64,000 nucleotides of DNA from the NCBI GenBank assembly GCA_003049485.1, contig PYST01000172.1, forward strand, positions 21,259 to 85,258, read 5' to 3'. Below the pieces are notes generated by a model. That model was not told the DNA's origin. It ran no database searches and saw nothing but the letters and a program-made list of their open reading frames with translations. The DNA comes from Ophioceras dolichostomum. Taxonomy: Eukaryota > Ascomycota > Sordariomycetes > Magnaporthales > Ophioceraceae. The position numbers were made by a program, and so were the translations under genes. Every line of letters begins with the position of its first letter. The stretch's first letter is position 1. Shown here piece by piece: positions 43,991 through 56,700 of this stretch.

Positions 43991-46900
43991 TCGGAGGAAT
44001 AAGGGACAAATGGCTCGGGCGGGAGAGCACATGATATCTCTCCCACGGCCGATTTGCAGATTTTCAGGAACCGGTTCCCAAAGGTTGTCGAGTGCTGGAT
44101 AGATGAATGGATGGATTCCAGACGAAGGCCGAAGGGACGCAAACGCCTAGTTCGGTCCTGGGTTGGGACGGGCTCCAGATCCGTCCGATTTTGCTCTACC
44201 ACCTCCTCTTGCATTGCGCACGGGAGCGATATTGGATGATTGATGAACAACCTCGCCCAGAGGTGCAGAAGTCCGTCACGATTGCAGCGTGCCAATCTAT
44301 TTCGATATGCTGGATATCTATCATTGGAAGCGGCCGCGAAGACGGTTGGAGAGGGGAGGGCCGATGCTACCTGGCAATTAATTTGGCCTCCATTGGCTGG
44401 CGTATGCATCAGAGACAGAGTGTACCATACCCTTCTGTCTGTGCTGTGTGCTCCTTCAGCACCCTCCTGTCTGCCTGAAGAGAGGCCCGCTGTCCAATTT
44501 GGGTTCTCAGGTCCTGTCTAGTGGCGTTGGCGAAAAGCAAAGGCGGAGTTGATGGCCGTGTGTTCCGGATAGGCCAGCTAGGGAGAGCCACGACAGCTCA
44601 GCACGTCTCGAGGTCCTTCCTCTCTGTCTCTAGTGAGCGCATAGGCCGGGCGGCGCAGTCCTGCGACGGACCTAGATGATCATCTCCCATGATCATGAAG
44701 GAGCGAGGAGGAACATCGCTCAGGACTACAAGGCGACAGCCGTCCGAGCTGTTGGCGGGTTACAGCAATGTCCTTGTCGTGAATTAGTCGAGAAGTCATC
44801 AGGGCGAACATGAAGTTGAAGATGGGGTCGCCAAGATCGATGACCCGTTTCGAAAGCTTCCATGTTCCATGCTCGCCCACCATGTCGACAAGGGTTTTCC
44901 TCATTAACACCCTTCGAAGAAGAAGCTGTGTGACAGAGTGACAGCGCCGTGCGCCGTGCGTCGTTGCGCCGCCACAACCCATGTCGGCGATTGACATCCA
45001 GAATGTCTGAAGAACGATTGTCGAAAGGAAGAGAGGACCCCGGCATGGCCATTGCTTGCAAAGGCTTTGGTCAGCAGCTTGATGTGGGTGAGTGGCTCAA
45101 CATGTCAAGGCGTTGGAGGCTTCTTCTCGGCCGAACTACCCGCCAGGGCCGCCACACGTCATGCCCGCACGACCTCCCTCCCGAGCTCGGAACCTACGAG
45201 GTATGTAGACACCAGATCCCAGCACGAACTTCGATGGAATTTTCCAGGGGCTTTGTTGACTGTGATCTTCAACGTCCTTCACCCTTCGTCAGCAATTACT
45301 ACGAGGAGGCGGGTGTTCGTTCCCACCTGGTCGCCGTGCGGTGGCAAAGTTACTTGGTTGTGTCTCCTCCGTTCCACGCCATGATGCTGAAACTATTACT
45401 CCGTAGTCTCGGAATCTAGGAGATTGGTCGTCAAGTGCGTGCGGTCTTCCCGTCAGTATAGCAGGAGTGGCAGCGGGTGGTGCTTCCGTTCTGCATGTTG
45501 CCCTCCTCCGCGGTGATGTTGAGTTCGAAATCTTGGTAGGGTCCGTTCTCGGCCGGGGTGTGAAGGGGGTGTGTTGGTACTGGCATTCGTTTCGTTTGTT
45601 TGACCACTGGTGTTTCACCCGGACCGCCCAATGAGAATGAGACCGATTGCGCGACGGCCATCACCGTTTGTCCCCTGGACGGCTTGATAGGGAATAGCGA
45701 ATGACGATATAGCCACCCTTCGAGGACAGCAATTGCACCTCCCCCCTTCCCCGCTTCCCGCTTCGGAAGACCCTGACCTGACGGTGATGAGGAGTCCAAA
45801 TCTCCACTGCCTGCTGCAGCATGCGCGGAGTGACCGATTCCATCGAACAACCTGTCTGTCTCGTCTCCAGGTCCCTCCTTCTGCCTTGGCCTGAGCTTCG
45901 AGGCCCGGAGGCTACGAGCATAAAGGCATTTTAGCAAGCCGCGCTTGGGGGCCAAGCTCCGGATCAATCGAACGAGGACGACTGGGCCAGGGTTAGGCAG
46001 GGGCTTGCTAGGCGTTGTGGGGGGAAATCGGGAACCGGATCTGTCAGCCAGGGCAGGGCGACAAGAAAGACAGCAACGGGCGAGTAGAGAGGCAAGCAAG
46101 AAGAGCTCGAGCTGCTCGTTGATGTGGCGATCCCAGGCACCGCTCAATGCATCTAATCTGGGCCGTACCTATTTGCTGCGGGCAGGGCTGGGTAGGAGTT
46201 GTAATCGTGGCTTTCTTCCCGTGTGCACAGTCCTCCTCGCAGCACGCCTTGAAGCACTGCTCCCCAAAGGCTACTGCAGCCAGCTCGCCTCCGCGCCAAT
46301 AAGCTAGCGGACGCTCACTTCGGACCTTCTAGATGTTCCATCGTACGCCGCACATACGAACGATAGTTCGCCAGTGGAGCAGCGCCATCCCACCGCGTTG
46401 CTGCAGGAGGAGGTTGGCGATAGCGATGGCGACGACTTGACCTAGTCAAGCTTGGCCTCCTCGCTCCCCTGCCCCCTGCTGCTCTCTTGCTTGGCCTTAC
46501 GACTTGCATGCGCGCTAGAACAGAATCTGGTTATTTTCCTCGAGGAACAAAGATTCGGGGCCAGAAAAAAAAATTACGAATTCTGAGGCTTCCATTCCGA
46601 CTAGGCCGCCTCCACAATGGATTCCTTCGACTCCCGATCACGGCAGCGGTAAGATTGGTGGGGTTTCGGCTCCTGAGTGATAGAGCGAGAGGAGGAGAGA
46701 GGTGGGGTTCGGATGTCGAGGACAGCTCGCAGGGCGACGAGAGGGCAGATCTCATCCATCGATCAAGTCATTGGCGGCTTCCCTCAAGCTTCGAGTGTGA
46801 GCTTGCCTCCTGCAGCTTTCCGTCGTCTCACTTCCTCATCGAGAGAATAATGTGGGGCCTGTCTTTCCTGATTAGGACTCCTTTTTCCGCCCGACTTTTT

Positions 46901-49900
46901 TTTTCTTCTGTTTGTATGCCCTGCTGCTTTGTTGCCCGTCGCACTTGCTTTTGTTAACAGACAGCGTCCAGCCGCAACCCCGCTCCTGCCACTGCCAACC
47001 GCCAGCCTGCAAGAATTTGAGGCGATCAAATTGCACTTCGTTTCCTCCTGCCATCCCTTCTTCCCTCCATCTGGCCCTTTTCCTGGTCTTCCTCGCTCTC
47101 TTCTGGTGGCAGTTCAAGCCAAGGCCTGCCTGATCGTGGAGATCACACGGCGGGCAATGATGCGTCCGTCTGGTTCCGCGTTCCCGTGCCCTTGTCCGAC
47201 CCGGAACCGACCGCAAGCGATCCTGATCTGCGCCTGCCTCTCATGCTGTGCACCCGGCCTGGCCCATCGAGCTGAGCTGACTGAGGATTACTGAAATCTG
47301 ATCCGGCATGTCGGCTTCACATCTCAAGCATCACACTTCCTGGTCTCGTCTCCTTGCTACCTGGATTTTCTCGGGGGAATATCGTCCTGTCTCCTGGCAT
47401 TTTTTGCCTCGTCATTACAGCCTAAATTCCCCTCCAATATTTCCCGATGACTTTCATGGCATCATGGCATTAGCATCAGCATTAGCATTGCTCAGGTATC
47501 ATTGACGCAACGCAACAGTGAGTCGCGTTTGTGCCACACAGTGAGACTTCTCTAGGTAGTCGAGTCGGGAGCATTTCCGGTCTGACAATGCTGATCAAGT
47601 CCAATACTGTGCGTATCCCCTCCTCCTGTTGCTCCTTCTGCTGACGGCAGAAGACGCTCCAGCCCAGTTCCAGCCCAGTCCGTTTAGGGCCGTCTATGGA
47701 CCCTTCTCTTCTCTAGGAAAGTCGGAGCGTGGGAAGTCGAGATCGGTTCCATCTCAAATCGGATCGAGAGCTTTATGCTTGACAGGCCACCAAAAAGGCA
47801 TGATGAAATAGGTCGACGACCTGGATATCCTTCGTTTAACACGGACTAAGTGCCATTGCACTTTACTCCAGACAGCCAGTCAGCTAGCGTTGGCGATCTG
47901 CCAGCAAGCCAAGCTAGTCTAGCAGCGAGTGCTGCAACTCTCAGGTTCGCAATATCTTGGTTGCCTTTTCTGGCCCGCTTGGATACGTAATAAACTCGCT
48001 CATCTTGCCTCGTACGGCTGCCACGATTTGCAGGACCATCTGTTTTGGGCGCATTCATCTGTCCGGCCGCCGGCCGCTTCTGCGACTGTTGCCCCCCTTC
48101 CCGCCCTCGTCTCTGCGTATCTCGCAGTTCGTCAATGCTGGCCATATATCGATTCGAGTGAGAGAACAGTACTAGCGGGTGCTTGCTTTGCCTGCGTGTC
48201 TGCCTGTAATGTCTGCACGCGCTGCAACCACCCACCCCCTGACTCCCCTCCGGCACACTGGCGGACCACGGGGCCACATGGAGGACAAGCAGGGCAGCAC
48301 ACCAGAAGGGGACGACATCCACTCACACCTCGCACACATGCCACTGTATCTCTCCGATGCAGCGCACAGGCCGGGCCTTTCTACGTACCGCGCATGACGA
48401 AGCCATGGGTTTACTGCTTGCCATGCTCCGAGTCTTGGCAGTGCCTCCTCTGGGCTGCATCTGCGGCTAACCGTCATGGTGTACGACGGTAGGACAAGCG
48501 AGGGTGGGCGGGTGAGAGGAAAAGGGAAGATGGGCTGAAAAAAAGTTGAGGGAAGGAGAAAAGATACTGGAAGGAAAACGGAGGAGAGATCGAGAGGGGG
48601 AAAAGAAAAGAAGGAAAAAAATCGAGCAAAAACACCGAAGAGATCAAAGCGCAAAATGGGGCAAGAGACAACTTTCTTGAGGAACGGTCCACTCCCTTCC
48701 CGCCTTTCCGAATTTGCCCAGTCCTAACGCGCTCCTAATCCCGGCTTCAACGGCTCCCATGCAACATTAGAGAGTGCTTGATTATGAAAAAGCGCGTTGG
48801 TCCTCAACGGTCAGAAGAGGTCTCTTTCTTGCATGAACCAAGTGAAGTGTTGGCGCCGTCGCCAAATTTGCAGGCATATCTGCCCCCACCACCACTGAAA
48901 AGTGTGCCAGTCCCAGCGCTCTCATGTGAGCAGCGCTTCGGGGGGGAGCACCGAAATACGAAGTACTCTTGCATCCAACTCACTGAACTCACAACGAACT
49001 CACAACCTACACATCACGTTCACCCACCTCAGCCATGAAACCAAAGATCCGTTCCGGCATGATCGGAGTACCGAGCGCAAGAAGGAAAAAAAAAAAAAAA
49101 AAAGCAAAGAGGCGAAGGCCGTGGGAATGGATCGATCCCCCGCTCCGCTGCCTTGGCTTGTATCAAATGTATGTCATTGTCCTCCTTTCCCTTGCCCCAA
49201 TCCGCCAGACCAGGAAGCCCACCCCCTCACTCCAGTTCTCTGTGTACCCCGTCGCTTTACCCCCTCCCATCACATCAAACATCAATATCCGCCCCGAACG
49301 ATTAGGCCGGAAGGCGTTCACAGAACCTCAGGGCTTCCATGGTCTTCTAGATGAGATGGAGATGAGATGAGATCGTTCGGCTGCCGTAACCACCAACCAC
49401 CACCACACAACCACCCAGGAAAGTACCCACACCCAGGCCGCTTGGAGGGCTCGATGCAAACGAAAGCAGGGCTGTCTTCGCTCCGTACCGAGATGGACAT
49501 GGGGGAGTCAACAGGCACAACAACAAGCAGAAGCGGGAGGCAACATCGGCAGTAGTGAGGGCGACGAAACAAGAATAGCCTACTCTGGCACAACCAGAAG
49601 AACTATCTGTTCCTCCCCCTCCACGGGGCTTTCCTCGGACTAATTATCCGCCACGCCATTAATTGAGGGAATGATGTGGGTGCATGTGCCACAATCTCCT
49701 CTTCATACCACAAACCATTCATCATCAACATCATCAGTACCATCAGCCCAGCCCGGCCAGGCCAGGCCAGGCACGCCCCCCAAGCCTTGCCCACAACAAA
49801 GGCCAGGAGCCAAGCGGCCAGCCCTCTCTCTGCTCTGCTGCGGTCTGGGGACGTATGTATTACACATACTGCAACCCCTCGCTTGACGCCGTGCATCCAT

Positions 49901-50709
49901 CTCCAACGCACCCCCCTTGCATGCATGGAGCAGAAAGGTCAACGCACGAAGCAAGGGGCATGATCTGTTCAGTCCAAACCCAGTCAGCGTACTCTGTATC
50001 TGTACTTCGCGGACCTCGTACACCGTATATCCCAACAGGCGGAGACAAGGAAAGAAAACAACGAGAAAGGTTCCTGCCTATCCTGAAGCATAGCGCCCTG
50101 CAGCGCCCTCTAGCACCAGCAGCATGGATCCAGCCCCCTCCCGCGCCACTCCCGCGTCTTCTGCTGCCTTTCTTCCCACCTCCGCTTTTCGTCTTTCTTT
50201 TTTTTTCTTCTGCATGACACCCATGTCCATCTATCTCAAACCAAGCAGATAGGTAAAAACGTATGTAGGTTCCGTCCTGATGGCGACAGGGGGGGTTCGT
50301 AGTCGGGACACGGGAAGAAAGATGGGACCTTCGCTTTTCCTTTCGCATTATAGCAGGTTTATTGGGACCTTCTAAAGAATGAGGCAAAAAGCAAAGGGGC
50401 TTTCTTCCACCCGGCACGGGTTGAAAGAGGGGGAGAAGATAGGGGACGGATGGGGAAGAAGAAGAGGAGGGGCTCGTCCAGTTGAGAGCCTGCGTTGGTA
50501 CAGCGAGTGAGCTGTACCCAGGCGTTTGCCTCCTCTGGCTCGCCCGTCCCGTCCGCCCGCCCTTTTTCCTTCTCCTCTCCCTTCTTTTCCTTCTCTGCTG
50601 GTCCCCCTCTCCCCGGTTCTGCCTGTCGTTTGCCCAGCTGTTCTACAGTGCTGGGTAGCTCCCCCTCACGTTGCCCAGCTCTCTGAGCCAGGTCCACCCC
50701 CAATACTGT

Positions 50710-50752
50710 CGCCTAGGTAGGTACCTAGGTATGTAGGTACTTACCTAACCTA
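50710..50752. repeat. Cluster of CCTAGGTAGGTACCTAGGTA palindromes
   Basis: Overlapping palindromic units built from CCTAGG, GGTACC and TAGGTA. This is the densest example in the right half of the window of a motif family found only between genes here. Confidence 0.6.
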
Positions 50753-53700
50753 CTCTTCCCATACACGGAGACCTAAGTACCTCAGTGACCAGATTCCTAC
50801 GCAAGCAGAGCCCAGATTCCATCGATCCAAGACCTTGCTGTGGAACCAAATATACAGATTTCAGGTAGAGAAAGGGAGAGACCCTGGCTCTGAGAGAGCG
50901 ACGCGGAGCCGCAACTCCGACCGTTAAAACTCGGCAGTGGGCGGGGGAATAGAGGAACGAAAAAAAAGAAGACAAATATGACCTGTCCCATCCTGTAGCT
51001 GGTATTGATACGCTTCGACTCTCCTCAAAGGGACAAGAGCGAATGAGCCCCTCCGGTAGTCGAACGGCCATTTTGGCCGCCCGCCCGCAGCTCCACAGCA
51101 GGTCGCCGCTCATTGTACCAGACCAGACAGCACTTACCTCTCAACCAAAACCTTGCCTGTAGAGCAGGCGGTGTAGGCAGGCCACTCCCTGCCTCTGAAG
51201 CTGCTGCTCGCCCTGTAACCGCCCCCCCCCCCTCCGGCGACTGACCACGCCAACCACCGCACCCGAAGTAAGCCGATCGGAGGGACTGAATCCCCGCAGA
51301 GTGAAAGCAAAGTTACCGAACAAGGCAAAGGGAGGGAAGAAGAGATAGCTAAAGAGGGCTGGATCGAGATTCTGCATGAAACCTGAAACATTTTCCCTAC
51401 CTACCTACTGGCCTACCTATCCTATTCTATCTTATCCTGAGCTGTCGGTCCAAACTGTAAGGTCCACCGTAGCCAATGATCTTGAACCAGACCAGCTGAG
51501 GAGATGCAGGCTGCGGGTGCCCGACAGAGGCGGAAGCGGAAGCGGAAGGCATCTAGACTACTATTCCGTATCTTGATCACATCTTTTGTTTTGTTGTTCT
51601 TCTCTGGATAGCTACCTAGGTAGGTATGTTTCAGGTGCGCAGCGGAGTGCAGTGCAGTTCACTGCAGGTTCAGGTGAGCATGCGTGCTGCTTCCCAGTGT
51701 GACCACCGATGCAAACATGTATGTATATCATGTGCTGTTAATGAAGATGGCTGGCCTTATCCATCACTTGTGTTTGTCCCCAGGCCGTCCGACCTCCGCT
51801 GACTACCTCCGTCCCTGTTAGGCGGATTTCTGACTTCTGATCTGATCTCACTCATTATCATCCCGTGCCGCCTCCCAGGCCCTCTCAATTAGTTTCTCGC
51901 ACTCACCTCCTGCCCGCTTTGGCCGCGGACAGCTATGTACCTACCTTAGGTATCTATCTATCTCTATCACGCGCAACACGTATGCCTACGCCACTGGACG
52001 CTAGGTGTGCGCGGCCGAGAGGTCGGAGGGACAGGCAAGGCAGTTTGAGACATTCATCCCATTTCGGATGCTAGTGGGCGGGATTCCGTGTCGACTCCAT
52101 TCGTCCCGTCTCGTCAGGTCTGTAATAATCTATTTTGGGGTGGCTGATGATGATCGGAGAAAGTGATGAGTATCTGCCTTGTCCTGTCGTTTGTGAGGAA
52201 CCTTGACCTCCTTTCTCCCCATCCCGGCGCTGGTCATCCACCTTCCCAAACGGACGCACTGGGAAAGTCGGGAGGGAGATCCGCAAGGCGTGTGGTGATT
52301 CGGTCAGGGGTTCTTTTCCTTTTCGTTTCGCTCCTTCGAAGCGAGGTTCTGCTCACCGCTTTCTCACCGAAATTCTGTTTTGAGTCCTTTGGTGTCTTAC
52401 CGTGTGAGATTTTATGGAGTTCTAGTAGGTGCCTACCTAGGTAGTGGCTTTTTTGCTTGTCTTTACTTTTTTCCCTCCAAATTCTTGAAGCCCAGGGATC
52501 GGAATTACGTGGGACGGTGACGGGCTCTCCCGATGCTTCACGGCTAGCTAAATCGCCAAAACTTGGAGGCGAGCAAGACGTTCCCCGGTCTAAGTTGGTG
52601 GGTGTTGGTTGCGCGGGTGCCAGTCAGCTTGCCGGTCGGCAGAGGGTTTTCTTTTTTCATTCGTATCCGCTCCCGCTACCAAATGTACAGCTGCTACGGA
52701 GGCGAGAGCGCCATATAGTATGTGCGTTTTGCTTACCGTCAGGCTCTCCTTTTTTCTTCCTCTCGCACCCACCAAGTACAGTGACTGCTAGCCGAGGGGG
52801 GAGAGTTGTACCTTACTTGGAGGTTATCTGTCTGTCTTACCTTCACGCCAGTCAGTCATAACCACGCCCTCCCAAGCTCCTTTCTCTTCATCGGTGGATA
52901 GACCCGACTTCCACGCCGAACCAGACCCCCCGTGGCCGCGGTTCGCCTGTATCTGGCTGTGTCAGTTGTCGCTCATCCCTGGTCACGTCAACTTGGTTGG
53001 CCATTTGTTCCCGTTGACCCCTCTCCAGGCAGGTTGGCAGGCTCCCTTCCCCTTCCAAGCTCTCCACCATACCGTTCAGTTGACAGCTCTGCCCTTTCTT
53101 TGCTGCGGTAAGCTTTCGGCCATGGCTGCCTTCAGTGTGGGAAGGCATCCCCGTCAACTTCCCCTCCGCTTCCCCTCCCCCAGATTCTCCAACTCTTGTT
53201 GCGCCTCGTCTGTCGATCCCGGGGCCACGGAAGGGAACGAGAAGGGAATGTCATCACTTCTCTAATTTACACACCCCGCAATAACACCTTGTGTTGTTGC
53301 TCCAGAATCACCAAAAGTTGGGTCGGTTTCCTCGCAGGGAGTAAGTGGCTTGGGGTCGCTTTCTCGGTAGTGACGTTCTCTGGTGAAGGGTCAGCCTGGG
53401 GTGAGAGAATGATAGCGCTCCGTCTTCTCATCACTCCCTGATAATATTAAGCCGCTTTCAAGCCGCGCGCGCAATAAAATAGGAGGTAGGGGGGAAAGAA
53501 GTGTGGTGGGCTAACAAAGAAACCTATTGCCTTGCTAGCGCCCATCCCGCCCGCGGGTCTACGACTCGGTCACTCACCCACTAAGTCGATATGGTTGGGC
53601 TGGCTGGCAATTTCCATCCCGTCCGCGACCGGCCGCAGCCCGTGTTAGCGTAACCCTCGGCGCGGACTTCGTTTTCTAGGCGAGCAGAAAGGAAGTTCCG

Positions 53701-56700
53701 GGGCAGGCAACGACATCGGCGGGACGAGAGACACCCGTGTGGTCTAGGATGGGTTGGGAGTGATGAGTGACTGACCTAGACCTGGAACCTGGCCTGAAAC
53801 CATGCGAGTTGCTCCTTCGATCATCAGTCCTCATGATATCGGCCTGGGTCTGCCCCTCTGCCTCATCAGGATCCCTTGTGAATAAGGACCTGGCTGGCTA
53901 GGTAGGTAGTCCACCCTCGTAGAGTGGCAATGGCGGCCGGCGGCGAGATTGAGATGATGAAGCCCCGCCTGGGGAACTGGTGACCGGCGACTGGCACCCT
54001 CCCCTCGCCCTTCCCCCTCCAAGGTGCCGCCTTCCCGTCGGCCCTGCTTCGTCTCAATCATCTCCATCATCATGCGACTTCTGAAAAGACGCCGATGGCG
54101 GCATCGATTCTTCGAGATGCTTGGGTGCTGTAGGGGGGCGACGGCATGTCATTCGCTGGCTGGCTGACCGACTGCATCTGACGTCGTGGGATGGAGGGAC
54201 GCCTGAAGCTGGTAAAGACTGCTGTTGGTCGGTAGGGCGTGGGGCTCTTCCCTCCATCTTTCTGTTTTGACGGTCGCCCAAGGTTTCCTGATGTTTCCTT
54301 TCCCCCCGCCGTTCGGACTTCTGTGGAGATCGCGGGTCGCTGGAGAGCTGTGAGGAGAAAATGAGGGACGTAAGGGAGGGAGTGTGGATGGAGGACATGC
54401 GGTGAACGAAGTTTGCAAATCAGGCAGGCCAACCGGCCACGGCATGCCCGTCCGTGGTGTTGATGATGATGGTGATTGTGACGGTGGTGATCATGATGTG
54501 CTTGTGGATCATTGTATTCTGCTGTGCTCTGCTGTGCAGTGCAGTGACTGTCTCGTGCACAGCATGTGGCCACGCGCCACGCACCCTCCTCGACTCGTCC
54601 GTCCAAGATGGTACTGGCTTTGGTTCAGCCTCCTGCTTCCTGCTGAGCTGTTCTGGTCCTTGTTTGTCTTCCATCCCACTCAGCTGGTCGCCACTGATCA
54701 TTGACGTACCAAACAGGCAAGTCTTGCCCTGTTGGTGGTTGTCCCCTGTCGGCCAGTCCAGTTAGTGAGTGGTTGGGCAAATGAGTGCTCAGCGCAGTGG
54801 ATGCAGTGCAGTCCAGGCCACCTCCCATCACCTGCTCGTCACTCCCCCTCTCTCATCACGCGCTCCATCCCTTCCACCACTTCCTAGTCCGTCCAGTCGC
54901 GTCAAGCCTCCGTCCGCTTTCGCTTGTGCCAGCATGTCCCTCATGCATAGCAGCGGCCTGTTTGGGGAATAGTCGAGACATGCACTCGGCCAAATTCTGA
55001 CACAACTGCAGGAAAGGGCGAATTCTGAGGCAAGACTGGTTCTCCAGAAGGTGGCGGCCCATAGCTAGTGAGCGGCCAGTGGCCACACAAAGCCAGGTCG
55101 GCGCTCTGAGTGGCTCACCCGTGGCGGGCTAGGTTCTGGGTCCAGCTCCAGCAGAGACACGGAATCGGGGATGAGGGGGGCGCACGTTTGGCCCACGCCG
55201 CCGGCAGGCTCGGGCAAACAGAAGAGCGAGAAGGGGGGTACAAATCACCGAGCTAGCGAGAGCAAGAGCCGGTGAGAGACGAAGAAAACGCCACACATCC
55301 TCCAGCCTTCGGGTCTTCGTCTTTGGCATCAAGAAATCTTGGAGACGAACGGCCCCCTTCTCCTCTTATTATACACTCTACGAAGTCTATGAATCTTGTG
55401 ATGGCCTTCCCGCGCATAATCGATATGTTCACGAAGGGAAACCAAATCGTAGCTTCTCATCTCCGCGTCGTCCTGCTTTGGCTGCTTTGGGAGAGGAGAA
55501 AGAGGGGCGGACGGGAGGGACGAGGGACGGGCAGCTGCTTGCATCCTGCACCGAGAGGGCAGACATCCAGGCATGAACCTGGCTGCACCCAAGCATAATA
55601 GACGGGCTGGGGCATCCATCCCTATAACATACCTCTGATAATTTTCGAGACCTGGTGGCGTCTTTTTCGGGTCTTCTGTTCACCTGATCGATAGAAAGCA
55701 GCTGGGCCGGTTTGCCGTCTTGTTTCCTCTTGTCATTTGATAAGAGCATCGACGGAACTAATATTCCTTTGCCTCCGACCCTCTCTAGACACTTGGTGGC
55801 AAATGAAGAAGAAGAATAAATCCTCCTCGATGTGATTTTTTTTTCGTTCCTCCGCCTCCTTTTAACACAGCAATAGCACATCCAGACTCTGGAGGTTGGT
55901 GGTACGCCAGGGGCTCGTGGACCAAAACTTGGTACGCTTATACGGCAGGCCGAAATCCATGTCCCGATTCGGCCATGCGGTCCACACCCCCGTCCAGCCA
56001 GAAAAGCCGGGCATGAAATGGAGAGAGAAGAAGAGACACCCGTCTTTTGTGTGGTGCCTGGCACTGCGTTGAGGGGTTTGAGTTCGCGACAGTCTGTTAT
56101 TCCCTTTAGTCGTTGTGCGGGACACTTAGTAAGGTGTGGCGAAAAATCGCTAGTAGAGGAAGAGATGTTTGGTCACTGTCTAGGCCGCACGCATATTTCA
56201 CACACGCTTTTTCGAGAGATATCTGTTTCAGGTCGACTTGACGTGCATGCAGCGACAATGCAACCTCGCCACGACACACACGCAAAGCACCTACATACGT
56301 ACTAAAGGAGGAAGACAGAAAGAAAGCAGCATCTGATACGTACTATAGTTGCCTCTGATAAGCGTCGTCGAGCAAGCGGGCTGCAAAAATCTACTGTCGT
56401 TGAGTCTAGACTGAGCACACGGACCCGTCGTCACCTGTCATACATCGTCGTTTTTTCTCAGTTGTGCCGGCCGCTCTCTCGCCCGCGCTCGCTTCTTTTC
56501 CCGTGTCGTTAGTCCGCCATCGCGCCGTCAACTCAGCAGGTCATTGGAGAACGGTGCCTGCCGGGATATCTCGTGCGCACGCAGAGTTGTCTTCAAGGCT
56601 AACCGGGTGGGACCGGTCAGGAGACGCCTAGGCGAGTGTGCTCTGGGTGATGGAGGAGATGCCGCCGATGTTCTGTTGGGGTCTGTTGATGGGTCTGTTG

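Larger units (their letters stand above)
41674..52000. other. Gene desert, left part
   Basis: No ORF shows a recognisable domain, consistent codon pattern or splice-linked neighbours. The longest (minus 45431-46147, 238 codons) is discussed under rejected items. Structures seen: a 12-bp tandem repeat at 43955-43990, CT- and CA-rich tracts, an A-run at about 49086-49102, C-rich and AG-rich blocks near 51220 and 48480-48660, and CCTAGG palindromes near 50710-50752, 51401-51420, 51609-51628 and 51936-51950. Non-coding transcripts cannot be excluded from sequence alone. Confidence 0.4.

Noticed and set aside
45431..46147. 238-codon minus-strand ORF in the desert
   Set aside because: Longest ORF there, but no motif, codon choice like the surrounding non-coding DNA, and no supporting promoter or neighbouring exons. 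Could be an orphan gene; evidence insufficient.
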